DNA of 64,000 nt from Betaproteobacteria bacterium HGW-Betaproteobacteria-9 (GTDB lineage: Bacteria; Pseudomonadota; Gammaproteobacteria; Burkholderiales; Burkholderiaceae_C), in assembly GCA_002842215.1 (NCBI GenBank), contig PHCC01000018.1, forward strand, positions 1 through 64,000, in the 5' to 3' direction. Below the pieces are notes generated by a model that was given only the letters and a program-made list of their open reading frames with translations, made no database searches and was not told the DNA's origin. This document shows positions 34,005 to 43,642 of this stretch, piece after piece (the first letter of the stretch is position 1; each line of letters begins with the position of its first letter). Both the position numbers and the translations under genes were made by a program.

Positions 34005-36287
34005 ATGCACACCCGCCCCCACTCCCTTCCCCTGGCACTGAGTGCCGTCGCCCTCGCCGCCGCTGCGCTGTGGTCCCCCCTGGCGCTGGCGCACGGCGCC
34101 GCCGCGAACATGGTGCCGCTGAAGAAAGCCGCCAAAGACGTCAACGCCACGGTGCACTGGGACGGTTACGCCCAGCTGTTCACGGTTTCGCGCAACAGCA
34201 CGGTGGTGCGCGTGAAGCCCGGCGCCAAAACGGCGCAGGTCAACGGCGCGCCGCTGCGGCTGAGCGTGCCGGTGACCATGCGCAAGGGCGCGCCCTATGT
34301 GTCGGCCGACTTTTTCCAGCAGGTGTTTCAGTCGGGCCTGGACAAGACCTTTGTGATCGAGCGCAAGCCCAACCCGCTGAACCCGCTCACGGCCGACGAG
34401 ATCAAGGCCACGCTGGAGGTGCTGAAGGCCTCGGGCCAGTTCAAGCCCGGCCACCGCTTCACCGAAATCGTGCTCAAGGCACCGCCCAAGGACCAGGTGT
34501 GGGCGCACGCGCTGGAAGGCACGCCGGTGCAGGCGCCGCGCCAGGCGGCGTTCGTCATCCTCGACGGCCGCAAAGTGATCGAGGGCACGGTGGACCTGGC
34601 CACCAGGAAGCTCACGCAGTGGCAGCCGGTGGAGGGCGCGCACGGCATGGTGCTGATCGACGATTTCGGCACGGTGCAGGCGGCCATTGAGGCCAGCCCG
34701 GAATACGCCAAGGCGCTGGCGCTGCGCGGCATCAGCGACGTGAAGAAGGTGGTGGCCACGCCGCTGACGGTGGGTTACTTCGACGGCAAGGACGGGTTGA
34801 AGCAGGAAGAGCGCCTGCTCAAGGTGGTGAGCTACCTCGACGTGGGCGACAACAACTATTGGGCCCACCCGATCGAGAACCTGGTGGCGGTGGTGGACCT
34901 GGAGAAAAAGCAGGTCATCAAAATCGAAGACGCGGGCGTGATCCCGGTGCCCATGAAGGCCACGCCCTACGACGGCAGCGCCGGCAAGGCCAGCGCGCCG
35001 CACAAGCCGCTGCACATCACCGAGCCCGAGGGCAAGAACTACACCATCAGCGGCAACACGCTGGCATGGCGCAACTGGGATTTCCACATCGGCCTGAACT
35101 CGCGCACCGGCCTCACGCTGTCCACCGTGACCTACAACGACCACGGCACCCCGCGCAAGGTGATGTACGAGGGCACGCTGGGCGGCATGATCGTGCCCTA
35201 CGGCGACCCGGATGTGGGCTGGTACTTCAAGGCCTACCTGGACTCGGGCGAGTACGGCATGGGCACGCTGACCTCGTCCATCGAGCCGGGCAAGGACGCG
35301 CCGCAGAACGCGGTGTTCCTCGACGCCACCATCGCCGACTTCACGGGCGCGCCGATGGTCATTCCCAACGCCATCGCGGTGTTCGAGCGCTACGCCGGCC
35401 CCGAGTACAAGCACCAGGAAATGGGCAAGCCCAACGTGAGCGCCGAGCGCCGCGAGCTGGTGGTGCGCTGGATCAGCACCGTGGGCAACTACGACTACAT
35501 GTTCGACTGGGTATTCGCTGAAAACGGCACCATCGGCATCAACGCGGGCGCCACCGGCATCGAGGCTGTGAAGGGTGTGAAAGCGCGCACCATGGCCGAC
35601 GCCAGCGCCGCCGAAGACACGAAGTACGGCACGCTGATCGACCACAACATCGTGGGCACCACGCACCAGCACATCTACAACTTCCGCCTCGACATGGATG
35701 TGGACGGCGAGACCAACTCGCTGACCGAGATGGACCCGGTGGTGCTGCCCAACACGGCGGGTGGCCCGCGCACCAGCACCATGCAGCTCACGCAGCGCAC
35801 GGTGCCCACCGAGAAGCAGGCGGCGCAGAAGTTCGACCCGTCCACCATCCGCCTGCTGAGCCACGGCAGCAAGACCAACAAGGTGGGCAACCCAGTGTCG
35901 TACCAGCTGATCCCCTACGCGGGCGGCACGCACCCGGTGGCCAAGGGCGCCAACTTCGCGCCCAGCGAGTGGATCTACAACCGGTTGAACTTCATGGACA
36001 AGCAGATCTGGGTGACTCGCTACAACGCGGAAGAACAGTTCCCCGAAGGCAAGTACCCCAACCGCTCCAGCAAGGACACGGGCCTGGGCCAGTTCAGCGC
36101 CGACGACCAGGCCATCGTGAACACCGACAACGTGGTCTGGCTGACCACGGGCACGACGCACGTGGCGCGCGCCGAAGAGTGGCCGATCATGCCGACCGAG
36201 TGGGTCAACGTGCTGCTCAAGCCCTGGAACTTCTTCAACGAAACGCCGACGCTGGGCCTGATGCCGGCGCCGGCAAAGGCGAAGTAA
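34005..36287 (+). CDS. tynA: Copper-containing primary-amine oxidase (TynA-like)
   Basis: A 760-residue periplasmic enzyme with signal peptide (cleavage near ALAHGA, about residue 30) and an N-terminal domain resembling the copper-amine-oxidase stalk. Y496 in NYDY is the topaquinone precursor, and H554, H556 (HQH) and H719 (TTHVARAEEW) are the copper ligands. It oxidises primary amines (tyramine or phenylethylamine in E. coli) to aldehyde, ammonia and H2O2. GAGGAA precedes the ATG. The divergent AraC gene is the likely amine-responsive activator. Confidence 0.9.
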   Translation: MHTRPHSLPLALSAVALAAAALWSPLALAHGAAANMVPLKKAAKDVNATVHWDGYAQLFTVSRNSTVVRVKPGAKTAQVNGAPLRLSVPVTMRKGAPYVSADFFQQVFQSGLDKTFVIERKPNPLNPLTADEIKATLEVLKASGQFKPGHRFTEIVLKAPPKDQVWAHALEGTPVQAPRQAAFVILDGRKVIEGTVDLATRKLTQWQPVEGAHGMVLIDDFGTVQAAIEASPEYAKALALRGISDVKKVVATPLTVGYFDGKDGLKQEERLLKVVSYLDVGDNNYWAHPIENLVAVVDLEKKQVIKIEDAGVIPVPMKATPYDGSAGKASAPHKPLHITEPEGKNYTISGNTLAWRNWDFHIGLNSRTGLTLSTVTYNDHGTPRKVMYEGTLGGMIVPYGDPDVGWYFKAYLDSGEYGMGTLTSSIEPGKDAPQNAVFLDATIADFTGAPMVIPNAIAVFERYAGPEYKHQEMGKPNVSAERRELVVRWISTVGNYDYMFDWVFAENGTIGINAGATGIEAVKGVKARTMADASAAEDTKYGTLIDHNIVGTTHQHIYNFRLDMDVDGETNSLTEMDPVVLPNTAGGPRTSTMQLTQRTVPTEKQAAQKFDPSTIRLLSHGSKTNKVGNPVSYQLIPYAGGTHPVAKGANFAPSEWIYNRLNFMDKQIWVTRYNAEEQFPEGKYPNRSSKDTGLGQFSADDQAIVNTDNVVWLTTGTTHVARAEEWPIMPTEWVNVLLKPWNFFNETPTLGLMPAPAKAK

Positions 36288-36445
36288 GCGCAGCGTGCCG
36301 GTTCGGCCGGCGGGCTGAACCGGCACCGCGACGTTTCACCTCCCTCGCAAGGGGGATGCCGCTCCCTCCCTTTGTTGATGCGCGCCAGCACCTGGCTGCC
36401 TAGCATGGTCACTCCTCGGCCTTGTGCCGCTTTCAGGAGTTCACC

Positions 36446-38681
36446 ATGGGCATCGACATTTCCAGCGTCATCGACAAAACCTTGTTGTCCGATGCGTGGG
36501 CCCTGAAGCTGCGCGAGCATCACTTCATCGGCCCACACATCCTGGGCATCGAAGTGACACAGGGCATCCAGTACTTCCGCGCATCAAGCCACCTCACCGA
36601 CCCCGCCGACCGGGGCCCCAACAACTCGCTGCGGCTGGTGGCCTACAAGACCGCTTGGGTGCGGGTGTATGTGCGCGCGGGCTGGGGCGGGTTGGTGAAC
36701 CTGTCCGGCAACCTGCAGATCAGCGCGCGGCGCAACCGGTGGCTGCCCCTGTGGGTGGACCTGGGCACGCTGGCGCCCCAGACGCCCGGCACGGTGGCAG
36801 CGCAAACGCTGCCCGACTACGCCACCGAACGCGGCACCATCACCGCCACCCTCAACTTCATCGTGCCCGCCGACGACATGGCCGGCACCATGGCCTTCAA
36901 GGCCAACATCTGGCGCAGCGACGACGCCACGGCGACCGTCCTGGACAGCGAAACGGTGCAGGCCGATGTCACCCTGCTGCAGACCTTGCGCGTGCGCGGC
37001 CTGATGGTGGCCTACAACGGCGCCAACGCGGCGGGCAACGGCACGCTCAACATCGCCGCGCCCACGGTGGGCGAGTTGCAGACCACCGCGGCCTGGTCAC
37101 ACACCGTGTTCCCGGTGCAGGCCGAGGGCGTGTTTTCCAGCGCCGGCACCGTGACCCTGACCGTGCCGCTCACCGGCGCCCCGCCGAATCCGGGCGGTTG
37201 CTCGGCGGGCTGGATCACGCTCAACGGCCAGCTCGCGGCGGCCAAGGCCAATGACGGCAACCGCACCGACGTCGTCTACTACGGCCTGCTGCCCAACGGC
37301 GTGCCCATGGGGCCGGTGATCGGTTGCGCGAGCAACGGCGTGACCTCGGGCGGTGTCAACAACGGCGTCACGATGGCGCACGAACTCGGGCATTTCGCCG
37401 GGCTGCCCCACGCGCCCTGCGGCACGCCGGGCAACGCCGCCTACCCGGCCTACGAACCCTACGACCCGGCGGGCACCCCGACGGCGTCCATCGGCGAGTA
37501 CGGGCTGGACATCAACAACGGCGGCATCCACCAGCCCAATGAAAAGGACTTCATGTCCTACTGCGGCCCCCGCTGGACGTCGATCTTCACGCACCAGGTG
37601 CTGATCGACAATGCGATCTTCGCGCCCACCACCACCCAGCCCCGCTTCCGCATCCCGGAGCTGTACGACCCGTGGTTGTGGCCCTGGGAGTACATCCCCG
37701 ACCCGGCGCCCCCACCGTGGGAGCGCTGGAGGGACCGCCTGGAGGACTTGATCATGCGCCCCGTCATCACCCTGATCGGCACCTTCGAGCGCGACGCCTC
37801 GATCACCATGCAGCACGTGATGCGCGTGAACGCGCAGTCCACCGTCGCCACCGGCGTGCCCACCCAGATGGTGGCGGAGTTGGTCGGCGCGAAGGGCGAG
37901 GTGCTGGCGAGCGCGCCGGTGATGCGCATCCCCGCCGACGCCCACGGCGGTGGGGGCTGCGGGTGCGGCGGCGGTTGCGGCGACGGCGCTGCGCATCGTG
38001 CACGTCGGTGCGCTGGACGATGACGAGGGCAAGTTGAAACGCCCGCTCACCGTGGCCTGGGAGCGCAAGGCCTCCGCTCGCGCGGTCAAGCTGGGCGAGG
38101 TGACCGTGAAAGCCAGCGCGCGCGGCGCGACCCTGGCGTGGAAGCTCGACGGCGCTGGCGCCGACGGTGCGCCGGTGAGCTGCTCGGTGCAGTTCAGCAA
38201 AGACGGTGGGCGCTCGTGGAACGGCTGCGGCGTGGGCTTCACCGACGGCAAGGCGCTGATCCCCGCCGGCGCGCTGCCGAGCGGCAAGGTCCAGTTCCGG
38301 GTGCTCGCGCACGACGGCTTTGACACGGCGGCGCGCACGTCGGATGCGGTGGACATGGCCCCGCGAGCACCCGACGTGGCCGTCATGCACCCCAGCGCAG
38401 GCGCGCTCATTGAAACCGCCACGCCGATGCGCCTCTGGGCCAACGCGCTGAGCGGTTCCGGCGAGCGCATCGAGGGCGAGGCCTTCGAGTGGCGGCTCGA
38501 CGGCGAGACCGTGGGGCGCGGGCGCGAGCTGTGGATCAACGCGCCGAAACCCGGGTCACACGAAGCGACGGTGGTGGTCGCCGATGGTCGCCTCAAGGGT
38601 GAAGCGACTGCGGCCTTCACCACCTTCGACCCCGACCGCGACACGCCACCCCCGCGCAAACCGGGCAAACGCGGCCGTTGA
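36446..38681 (+). pseudogene. Metzincin-like zinc metalloprotease, frameshifted
   Basis: ATG 36446 after CAGGAG. The first frame runs 525 codons to 38023. It holds the full metzincin signature HELGHFAGLPH (H312, E313, H316, H322) and a Met-turn FMSYCG (M370). Near 37950-37990, in a glycine/cysteine-rich GC tract (including a run of five Gs), coding passes to the +1 frame and continues as ALRIVHVGALDDDEGK... to 38681, an Ig-like beta domain of about 220 residues with VSCSVQFSKDGGRSWNG. No signal peptide is visible. A frameshifted single gene is likelier than two genes. I do not recognise a named subfamily. Confidence 0.7.
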
Positions 38682-38721
38682 CCGGGTGGGGTCCGCCCAC
38701 CAACAGGTGCCTCTGGTGAAC

Positions 38722-39501
38722 CTAACCGTGGGCTGGCCGTTCTTCGTCCACCCACTCCAGCACCTGCCACTCGCCCGCCAGGGGGCCGCGTTCCACGCGC
38801 GCGTGCGCGGCGTCCACGCGGTGCAGCTCACACGGCAGGGCCTGGCCTTCCAGCGCGGGCCGGGTGGCGCGCTCCACGGTCCACACGCCGTGCTCCAGCG
38901 TGCCAAAGCCGATGGCGAAGTCCAGCCAAGCGGCGGTCCGATCGGGGTGGCGTTGCAGCACACCGCCCAGGGTTTCATCGGGCACCAGATCGGCCGGCCA
39001 GACGGCGGCGCGCGGGCGCAGGTGCATGCCGTAGACGCCAGCCACCAGCAGGCGCTCGGCGGTGGGCGCGCCGCCCGCATCGAGCCGCGCGAGCGTGATG
39101 CGCCGGCCTGTCGAGCCGGGCAGGCGTTCCCACACTTCGAGGTAGCGGCCGTGGATGCCGGTCTCGATCACGCAGTCCGGCGTTTCGAACACCATGTGGC
39201 CGGCGTCGGGCGTGCTGCGCGGGGGCTGGAAGTCGATGCTGCGCTCCCAGGTGCAGACTTCGGGCAAGGCCGCATCGGGCCGGGTGATGGCGGTGGTGCC
39301 GGCGAAGCCTTGCTGCAACGCCAGGCCTTCGGGCGTGTCGCGCGGTGCGTCGGGCGGCACGCGCAGATCGCCATGCCAGAGGCCCGTCTGCAGCCAGCGC
39401 ACCCAGGTGGTGGTGTCGCGGCCCTCGGGCGTTTCGAGCAGGGTGCGCGCCCACACGCCGTGGTACGCGGCGGGCACACCGGGGTGGTCGGGGGTGTTCA
39501 T
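38722..39501 (-). CDS. Unrecognised protein at the end of the creatininase operon
   Basis: A 259-residue protein starting MNTPDHPGVPAAYHGVWAR; its ATG overlaps the stop of the cysteine hydrolase gene by 4 bp. It is soluble, rich in Trp and Arg, with a repetitive beta pattern (TWERSIDFQPPRSTPDAGHMVFETPDCVIETGIHGRYLEVWERL in part) suggesting a lipocalin-like or beta-barrel fold. I do not recognise the family. Four-base overlaps link it to the cysteine hydrolase and creatininase, so it probably serves the same pathway. Confidence 0.7.
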   Translation of the reverse strand: MNTPDHPGVPAAYHGVWARTLLETPEGRDTTTWVRWLQTGLWHGDLRVPPDAPRDTPEGLALQQGFAGTTAITRPDAALPEVCTWERSIDFQPPRSTPDAGHMVFETPDCVIETGIHGRYLEVWERLPGSTGRRITLARLDAGGAPTAERLLVAGVYGMHLRPRAAVWPADLVPDETLGGVLQRHPDRTAAWLDFAIGFGTLEHGVWTVERATRPALEGQALPCELHRVDAAHARVERGPLAGEWQVLEWVDEERPAHG

Positions 39502-40169
39502 GCGGTGATTTTCGCGTGGAGCGCTTGCATCGCCCGCACGCAATCATCGGTGCCCATCACCGAACCGAAGATGCCGCCTTCGACCCCGATCATGGCGAGC
39601 GCGGGCGCGTGCAGCTCGGGCTGGCTGGCGGCGGTGGCGTCGCCCACGGTGGTGCAGGTGTAGCCGCGGTCCACCGCTTCGCGCAGCGTGGAGTGCACGC
39701 AGACTTCGGTGGTCACGCCGCAGAGGATGAGCTGGCCGATGCCGAAGGCGGCCAGCAGTGGGCCCAGCGTGGTCTGGTGGAAGGCGCCGTAGCCCGGTTT
39801 GTCGATCACATGCTCGCTGACCAGTGGACGCAGCGCGGGCACAAAGTCGTGGCCCTGTTCACCGCGCACCAGCAGGCGGCCGAGCGGGCCGTGGCTGCCG
39901 ATGGGTGCGCCGGCCGCCACGCTGCGCGCCAGCTTGGCGGGCGGGCAGTCCGAGAGGTCGGGCAGATGCCCTTCGCGGGTGTGCACCACCAGCAGGCCCG
40001 CGGCGCGCGCAACAGCCAGCAGGCGCTGCACCTGCGGCACCACGGCCTGCATGGGCGCGATGTCGATGCCGGCCTGGTGCGCGTAGCCACCGGGGCTGCA
40101 GAAGTCGCGCTGCATGTCGATGACGAGCAGCGCGGTGGTGGCGGGTTCGAAGGTGGTCAGGGCGTTCAT
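39498..40169 (-). CDS. Cysteine hydrolase of the biuret/guanylurea hydrolase type
   Basis: A 223-residue isochorismatase-fold amidohydrolase. Catalytic triad D18 (VIDMQ), K124 (IDKPG) and C157 (TTEVCVHS), with cis-peptide GVTTEV. Whole-length similarity, including DFCSPGGYAHQAG, HTREGHLPDLSD and GGIFGSV, is to the biuret/triuret/guanylurea hydrolase group. Spacings D-K 106 and K-C 33 match biuret hydrolase as I recall (D36, K142, C175). E197 takes the place of its substrate Gln215, favouring a cationic amide. N-carbamoylsarcosine amidase is an alternative. It overlaps the creatininase gene by 4 bp. Confidence 0.8.
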   Translation of the reverse strand: MNALTTFEPATTALLVIDMQRDFCSPGGYAHQAGIDIAPMQAVVPQVQRLLAVARAAGLLVVHTREGHLPDLSDCPPAKLARSVAAGAPIGSHGPLGRLLVRGEQGHDFVPALRPLVSEHVIDKPGYGAFHQTTLGPLLAAFGIGQLILCGVTTEVCVHSTLREAVDRGYTCTTVGDATAASQPELHAPALAMIGVEGGIFGSVMGTDDCVRAMQALHAKITA

Positions 40170-40960
40170 GGCGCGGGGCGGGTGAAGCCGGTGGTGATGG
40201 CCTCGGCCATGCGGCGCGCCACCTCGTCGGCGAGCAGCTGGCCCTTGGCGGCGTCGGAGCCCCTGGCCGACGAGAGCACGCCCGAGGGCGGCACCCAGTC
40301 GGTGCGGCTGGGGTACATGTCGTAGGGCGGGAAGTCGGCCGGGCCGTCATCGGGCAACAGGTCCATGCGCACCAGGCTGGGGTGGTGGTGCAGCATCATG
40401 GACGTTTCCAGCACGGCGGCGTGCTCCAGCGCGAAGCCGGGAAAGCCGTCGGGGAACACGTCGCCCAGGGTTTCGGGCGTCATGAAATCCCAGTACTCCA
40501 GCCGCATCACCTGCAGCGCACACGCGGGGTCGGCGGCCCGGGCATCGCGCAGGCCGAGGTCGATGCCTTCGATCAGGAACCACTGGTTCTCGTAGTGGCC
40601 GTTCACGATCACGAGTTTCGTGAGCCCGTGGCGCGCGAACTCGCGCACCGCGTCGCGCACCTGGCCGATCAGCGTGGCGGCGTCCACGCTGGTGGTGCCG
40701 CAGAAATGTTGCCCGCCGCCGCACTTGGGCTGCGACTTGTAGCCGTAGCTCAGCGTGGGCGCGACCAGCCCACCGACGCGCGCGGCGGTGTCGGCGGCCA
40801 CGGCGCTGGCGAGCAGGCCGTCGGTGCCCAGCGGCAGGTGCGGGCCGTGCTGTTCGAGCGCGCCCACGGGCAGCAGCACGGGCGGCTGGTCGCGCTGGAT
40901 GCGTTGCTGGTAATCGACCCAGGACAGCTGGTTCATCCACACGGTGTTGTTGCGGTTCAT
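40166..40960 (-). CDS. Creatininase (creatinine amidohydrolase family)
   Basis: A 264-residue protein with the binuclear-metal ligands of creatininase: E36 and H38 in GALEQHG, D47, H122 and E124 in NGHYEN, at the spacing of the Pseudomonas enzyme. Long stretches also agree: YGYKSQPKCGGG, FCGTTSVDAATL, EGIDLGLR and FPPYD. This makes a true creatinine amidohydrolase, or a close guanidino-lactam hydrolase, more likely than the distant MftE branch. It is translationally coupled (ATGA) to the biuret-hydrolase-like gene and 13 bp from the EamA transporter. Confidence 0.82.
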   Translation of the reverse strand: MNRNNTVWMNQLSWVDYQQRIQRDQPPVLLPVGALEQHGPHLPLGTDGLLASAVAADTAARVGGLVAPTLSYGYKSQPKCGGGQHFCGTTSVDAATLIGQVRDAVREFARHGLTKLVIVNGHYENQWFLIEGIDLGLRDARAADPACALQVMRLEYWDFMTPETLGDVFPDGFPGFALEHAAVLETSMMLHHHPSLVRMDLLPDDGPADFPPYDMYPSRTDWVPPSGVLSSARGSDAAKGQLLADEVARRMAEAITTGFTRPAP

Positions 40961-40973
40961 CTCGGGTTCCTGT

Positions 40974-41894
40974 TCATGCGGGGGTGTTGCTCGGGTTGGC
41001 GTTCGGAGGCGTTTCGGCGCCGCTGCTGCCCAGTGCTTCCACCAGGGCCGCTGTCGCGATGAGCGCGCCACCCGCCCAGCCCATGGGCGTGAGGCTTTCG
41101 CCGCCGAACCACAGCGCGGTGAGCACGGCCACCACCAGCTCGGCCAGCAGGATCACGCCGGCGCGGCTGCTCTCCAGGTGCGTCACGCCGAACTGCCAGG
41201 TGGCGGTGGCCAGCAGCAGCCAGCCGAAGCCGTAGCCCAGGATGCCGAGCCACACGCCCGCGCCCATGGCCGGCACGCTGTGACCCAGCGCGCTGGTGGC
41301 GGCGAGCGAAATCACACCACAGCCGGCGAACACGGACAGCGTCTTGGTGCGCATGGGCACGGCCTGCGCGGCGCGCGCGAGGATGTTGTTGGCCGCGAAG
41401 GCGAAGCCGGCTGAGAGCGCGAGAAAGTCCACGAAGCCGAGCGACAGGCTCACCACACCCGGTCCGCCGAGCACCATCCACAGGCCAACGATGGCGGCCA
41501 CCACCGCGGCCCAGCGCAGGGGCGGGATGCGCTCTTTCAGGAACAGCCAGCCACCCAGCACCGACCACACGGGCGAGAGGTAGAACAGGAACATCACCCG
41601 CACCACGTCGCCCATCATCAGCGCGTTGACGAACGAGGTGTTGGCCCAGCCGCCCACCAGCGCCAGCGCGAGCACGTAGCCCCACTGCGACCGCCAAGCC
41701 GCGCGGTCGCGCCAGATGAAGGGCAGCGCGCACAGGCCCACCAGGCCATAGGACAGCAGCGACACCACCGGCCCGCTCAGCCCCTGCGCGATGAACCATT
41801 TGAGCGGCATCCACGACAGGCCCCAGAGCGAGGCGGAGAACAGCAGCACGCCGGTGGCAAGGCGGTCGGAGGGTTGGGCGGGCAGGAAGGTCAT
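40974..41894 (-). CDS. EamA/DMT-family transporter
   Basis: A 306-residue membrane protein with ten predicted helices in two EamA repeats (LWGLSWMPLKWFI, VVRVMFLFYLSPVWSVLGGWLFLKERIP; second LESSRAGVILLAELVVAVLTALWFGG). Drug/metabolite-transporter family; usually proton-linked export or import of small organics. Its position immediately upstream of creatininase and cysteine hydrolase genes suggests movement of a substrate or product of that pathway. ATG 41894. Confidence 0.85.
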   Translation of the reverse strand: MTFLPAQPSDRLATGVLLFSASLWGLSWMPLKWFIAQGLSGPVVSLLSYGLVGLCALPFIWRDRAAWRSQWGYVLALALVGGWANTSFVNALMMGDVVRVMFLFYLSPVWSVLGGWLFLKERIPPLRWAAVVAAIVGLWMVLGGPGVVSLSLGFVDFLALSAGFAFAANNILARAAQAVPMRTKTLSVFAGCGVISLAATSALGHSVPAMGAGVWLGILGYGFGWLLLATATWQFGVTHLESSRAGVILLAELVVAVLTALWFGGESLTPMGWAGGALIATAALVEALGSSGAETPPNANPSNTPA

Positions 41895-41960
41895 CGGTTG
41901 TCCATGGCGCAGGAGCACCGTCCGCATCGAACGAAGCGGTCCAACCCAGAGGCACCGCCG

Positions 41961-42030
41961 GGCCGGCTTTGCCGGACGGCCAGTGCCGCCCCCCTGGAGG
42001 GGGGTGACGCGAAGCGGCGCGGGGGGTGCT
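41961..42030 (-). repeat. Stop-proximal GC hairpin repeat, copy 3
   Basis: Same element as 22607-22680: it begins 6 bp after the stop of the SDR gene at 42037 (minus strand) with CCCCCCGCGCCGCTTCGCGTC, then CCCCTCC/GGAGGGG and the distal CCGGCAAAGCCGG. It is the only sizeable gap in the 38.7-45.8 kb minus-strand gene string, so it may divide that string into two operons. Confidence 0.7.
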
Positions 42031-42036
42031 TCTTCC

Positions 42037-42798
42037 TCATGGCATGACGGAGCCGCCGTTGGGGCCGAGCACCTGGCCGCAGTAGAAACGCGAGAGGTCG
42101 GACGCGAGGAAGAGCGCGCTGGCGGCGATCTCTTCCGGCGCACCCAGGCGGTGTTGCGGGATCGCGAGTTCTTTCTCCACCCACTCGGCGCTCATGTGTT
42201 CGAGCGACACCATGGCGGTGGCCACCGGGCCGGGTGCGATGGCGTTGACGCGGATCTGCTGCGGCGCGAACTCGCGCGCCAGCGAGCGCGTGAGGCCGAT
42301 CACGCCAGCCTTGGCCGTGCAATAGGGGGCGTAGCGCTCGCGCCCGAGGATGCCGAGATCGGACGCGATGTTGACGATGGCGCCGCTGCCGCGTGCCACC
42401 ATGCCGGGCAGCACCGCACGGCACATCAGGAAGACCGACTTGAGGTCGGTGCCGAGCATGCGGTCCCAGTCGGCTTCGGTGGTGTCGAGAAAGGCTTTCT
42501 CCTGGATGATGCCGGCGTTGTTGACCAGGATGTGCAGGGCGCCGCAGGCGGTGATGGCCTGGTCCACCAGGCGCTGCACCGAGGTGGCGTCGCTCACGTC
42601 GGCGCAGAGCGCGATGGCCTCACCGCCCAACGCTTCGATAGCTTGCACGAGCGAGGCGGCTTCGGCGTCCTGCCCCCGGTGGTTAACCACCACGCGCGCA
42701 CCGGCCTGCGCAAACAGCAGCGCGGTCGCCCGGCCGATGCCGGTGGCGGCGCCGGTGATCAACGCGGTCTGGCCTTGCAACGACACTGAAAAGCTCAT
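42037..42798 (-). CDS. Short-chain dehydrogenase/reductase (SDR), second
   Basis: A 253-residue classical SDR: TGAATGIG cofactor motif (residues 16-23), NNAG, catalytic Ser in VNIASDLG and YCTAK (Tyr-x3-Lys), and a C-terminal G-G ending GPNGGSVMP. Likely an NAD(P)-dependent alcohol dehydrogenase or ketoreductase. It lies 62 bp after the first SDR on the same strand, in the series downstream of guanidine-I riboswitch 2. Confidence 0.85.
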   Translation of the reverse strand: MSFSVSLQGQTALITGAATGIGRATALLFAQAGARVVVNHRGQDAEAASLVQAIEALGGEAIALCADVSDATSVQRLVDQAITACGALHILVNNAGIIQEKAFLDTTEADWDRMLGTDLKSVFLMCRAVLPGMVARGSGAIVNIASDLGILGRERYAPYCTAKAGVIGLTRSLAREFAPQQIRVNAIAPGPVATAMVSLEHMSAEWVEKELAIPQHRLGAPEEIAASALFLASDLSRFYCGQVLGPNGGSVMP

Positions 42799-42860
42799 TC
42801 GAGAACCTCCGTGCTTCGCACTGCGGTGCGAGCTTGCTTGGGAACGGCCCGGCGCGGCGC

Positions 42861-43640
42861 TCATGCCATCACCTCGCCGTGGCTGGCCACCAGGCACTGG
42901 CCGGTGAGCGGGGTGGCGCCTTCGCTCGCGAGAAACAGGAACACGCCCGCGAGATCGTCGGGCGTGAGCATCTGTGGCACGGCCTGGCGCGCGAGGATCT
43001 CGCGCTTGACATCGGCCTCGCTGCGACCGCTCTCGGCGGCCATCGCGGTCAGCGAACGCATCGCCGCCTCGGTGCGCACCCAGCCGGGGCAGACCGCGTT
43101 GACGCGGATGCCGCGTGGGCCCAGCTCCAGCGCGAGCGAGCGCGTGAGGCCCACGACGGCGTGTTTGCTCGCGCTGTAGGCCGAGAAGCCGGCCACGCCG
43201 ATGCGGCCCCAGATGGACGACTGGTTGATCACGCTCGCGCCGCGCGGCAGCAAAGGCAGCAGCGCCTGCGTGAGCCGCACCATGCTGCTCACGTTGTTGT
43301 CGAGCAGACCGGTCCAGCGCGCCATGAAGCCCGCTTCGGCGTCGGCCAGTGGCGTGGGGTACTCGGTGCCGGCGTTGTTGATCAACACGTCGAGCTGGCC
43401 AACGCGCTCCTGCACTTGGGCCGCCACGGCCGCCACGGCGACATCGCTGCCGAGATCGCACACCGCGCTGTGCACCTGGCTGCTGTGCAGCGATTCCACC
43501 AGGGCGTCCAGCGGCGCGGCGGCGCGGTCCAGCAGCATCAGCCGCCCACCTTGCGCGAGGAAGGCACGCGACAGCGCGCTGCCGATGCCGCCCGCCGCGC
43601 CGGTGATCAGCACGGTCTTGCCCTGCAGGCCGTAGTTCAC
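42861..43640 (-). CDS. Short-chain dehydrogenase/reductase (SDR), first
   Basis: A 259-residue classical SDR with GTG start at 43640, 2 bp after the desaturase stop. TGAAGGIG (13-20), NNAG, INQSSIWG with the catalytic serine and YSASK, then PGWVRTEA. An oxidoreductase directly after a diiron oxygenase suggests stepwise oxidation (hydroxylation, then alcohol oxidation). It is only distantly similar to the next SDR, so the two probably act on different intermediates. Confidence 0.85.
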   Translation of the reverse strand: MNYGLQGKTVLITGAAGGIGSALSRAFLAQGGRLMLLDRAAAPLDALVESLHSSQVHSAVCDLGSDVAVAAVAAQVQERVGQLDVLINNAGTEYPTPLADAEAGFMARWTGLLDNNVSSMVRLTQALLPLLPRGASVINQSSIWGRIGVAGFSAYSASKHAVVGLTRSLALELGPRGIRVNAVCPGWVRTEAAMRSLTAMAAESGRSEADVKREILARQAVPQMLTPDDLAGVFLFLASEGATPLTGQCLVASHGEVMA

Positions 43641-43642
43641 GG

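Noticed and set aside
33486..36326. 946-codon minus-strand frame over the amine oxidase
   Set aside because: Opposite-strand shadow of amine oxidase; only the part at 32924-33874 in a different frame is a real gene (AraC).
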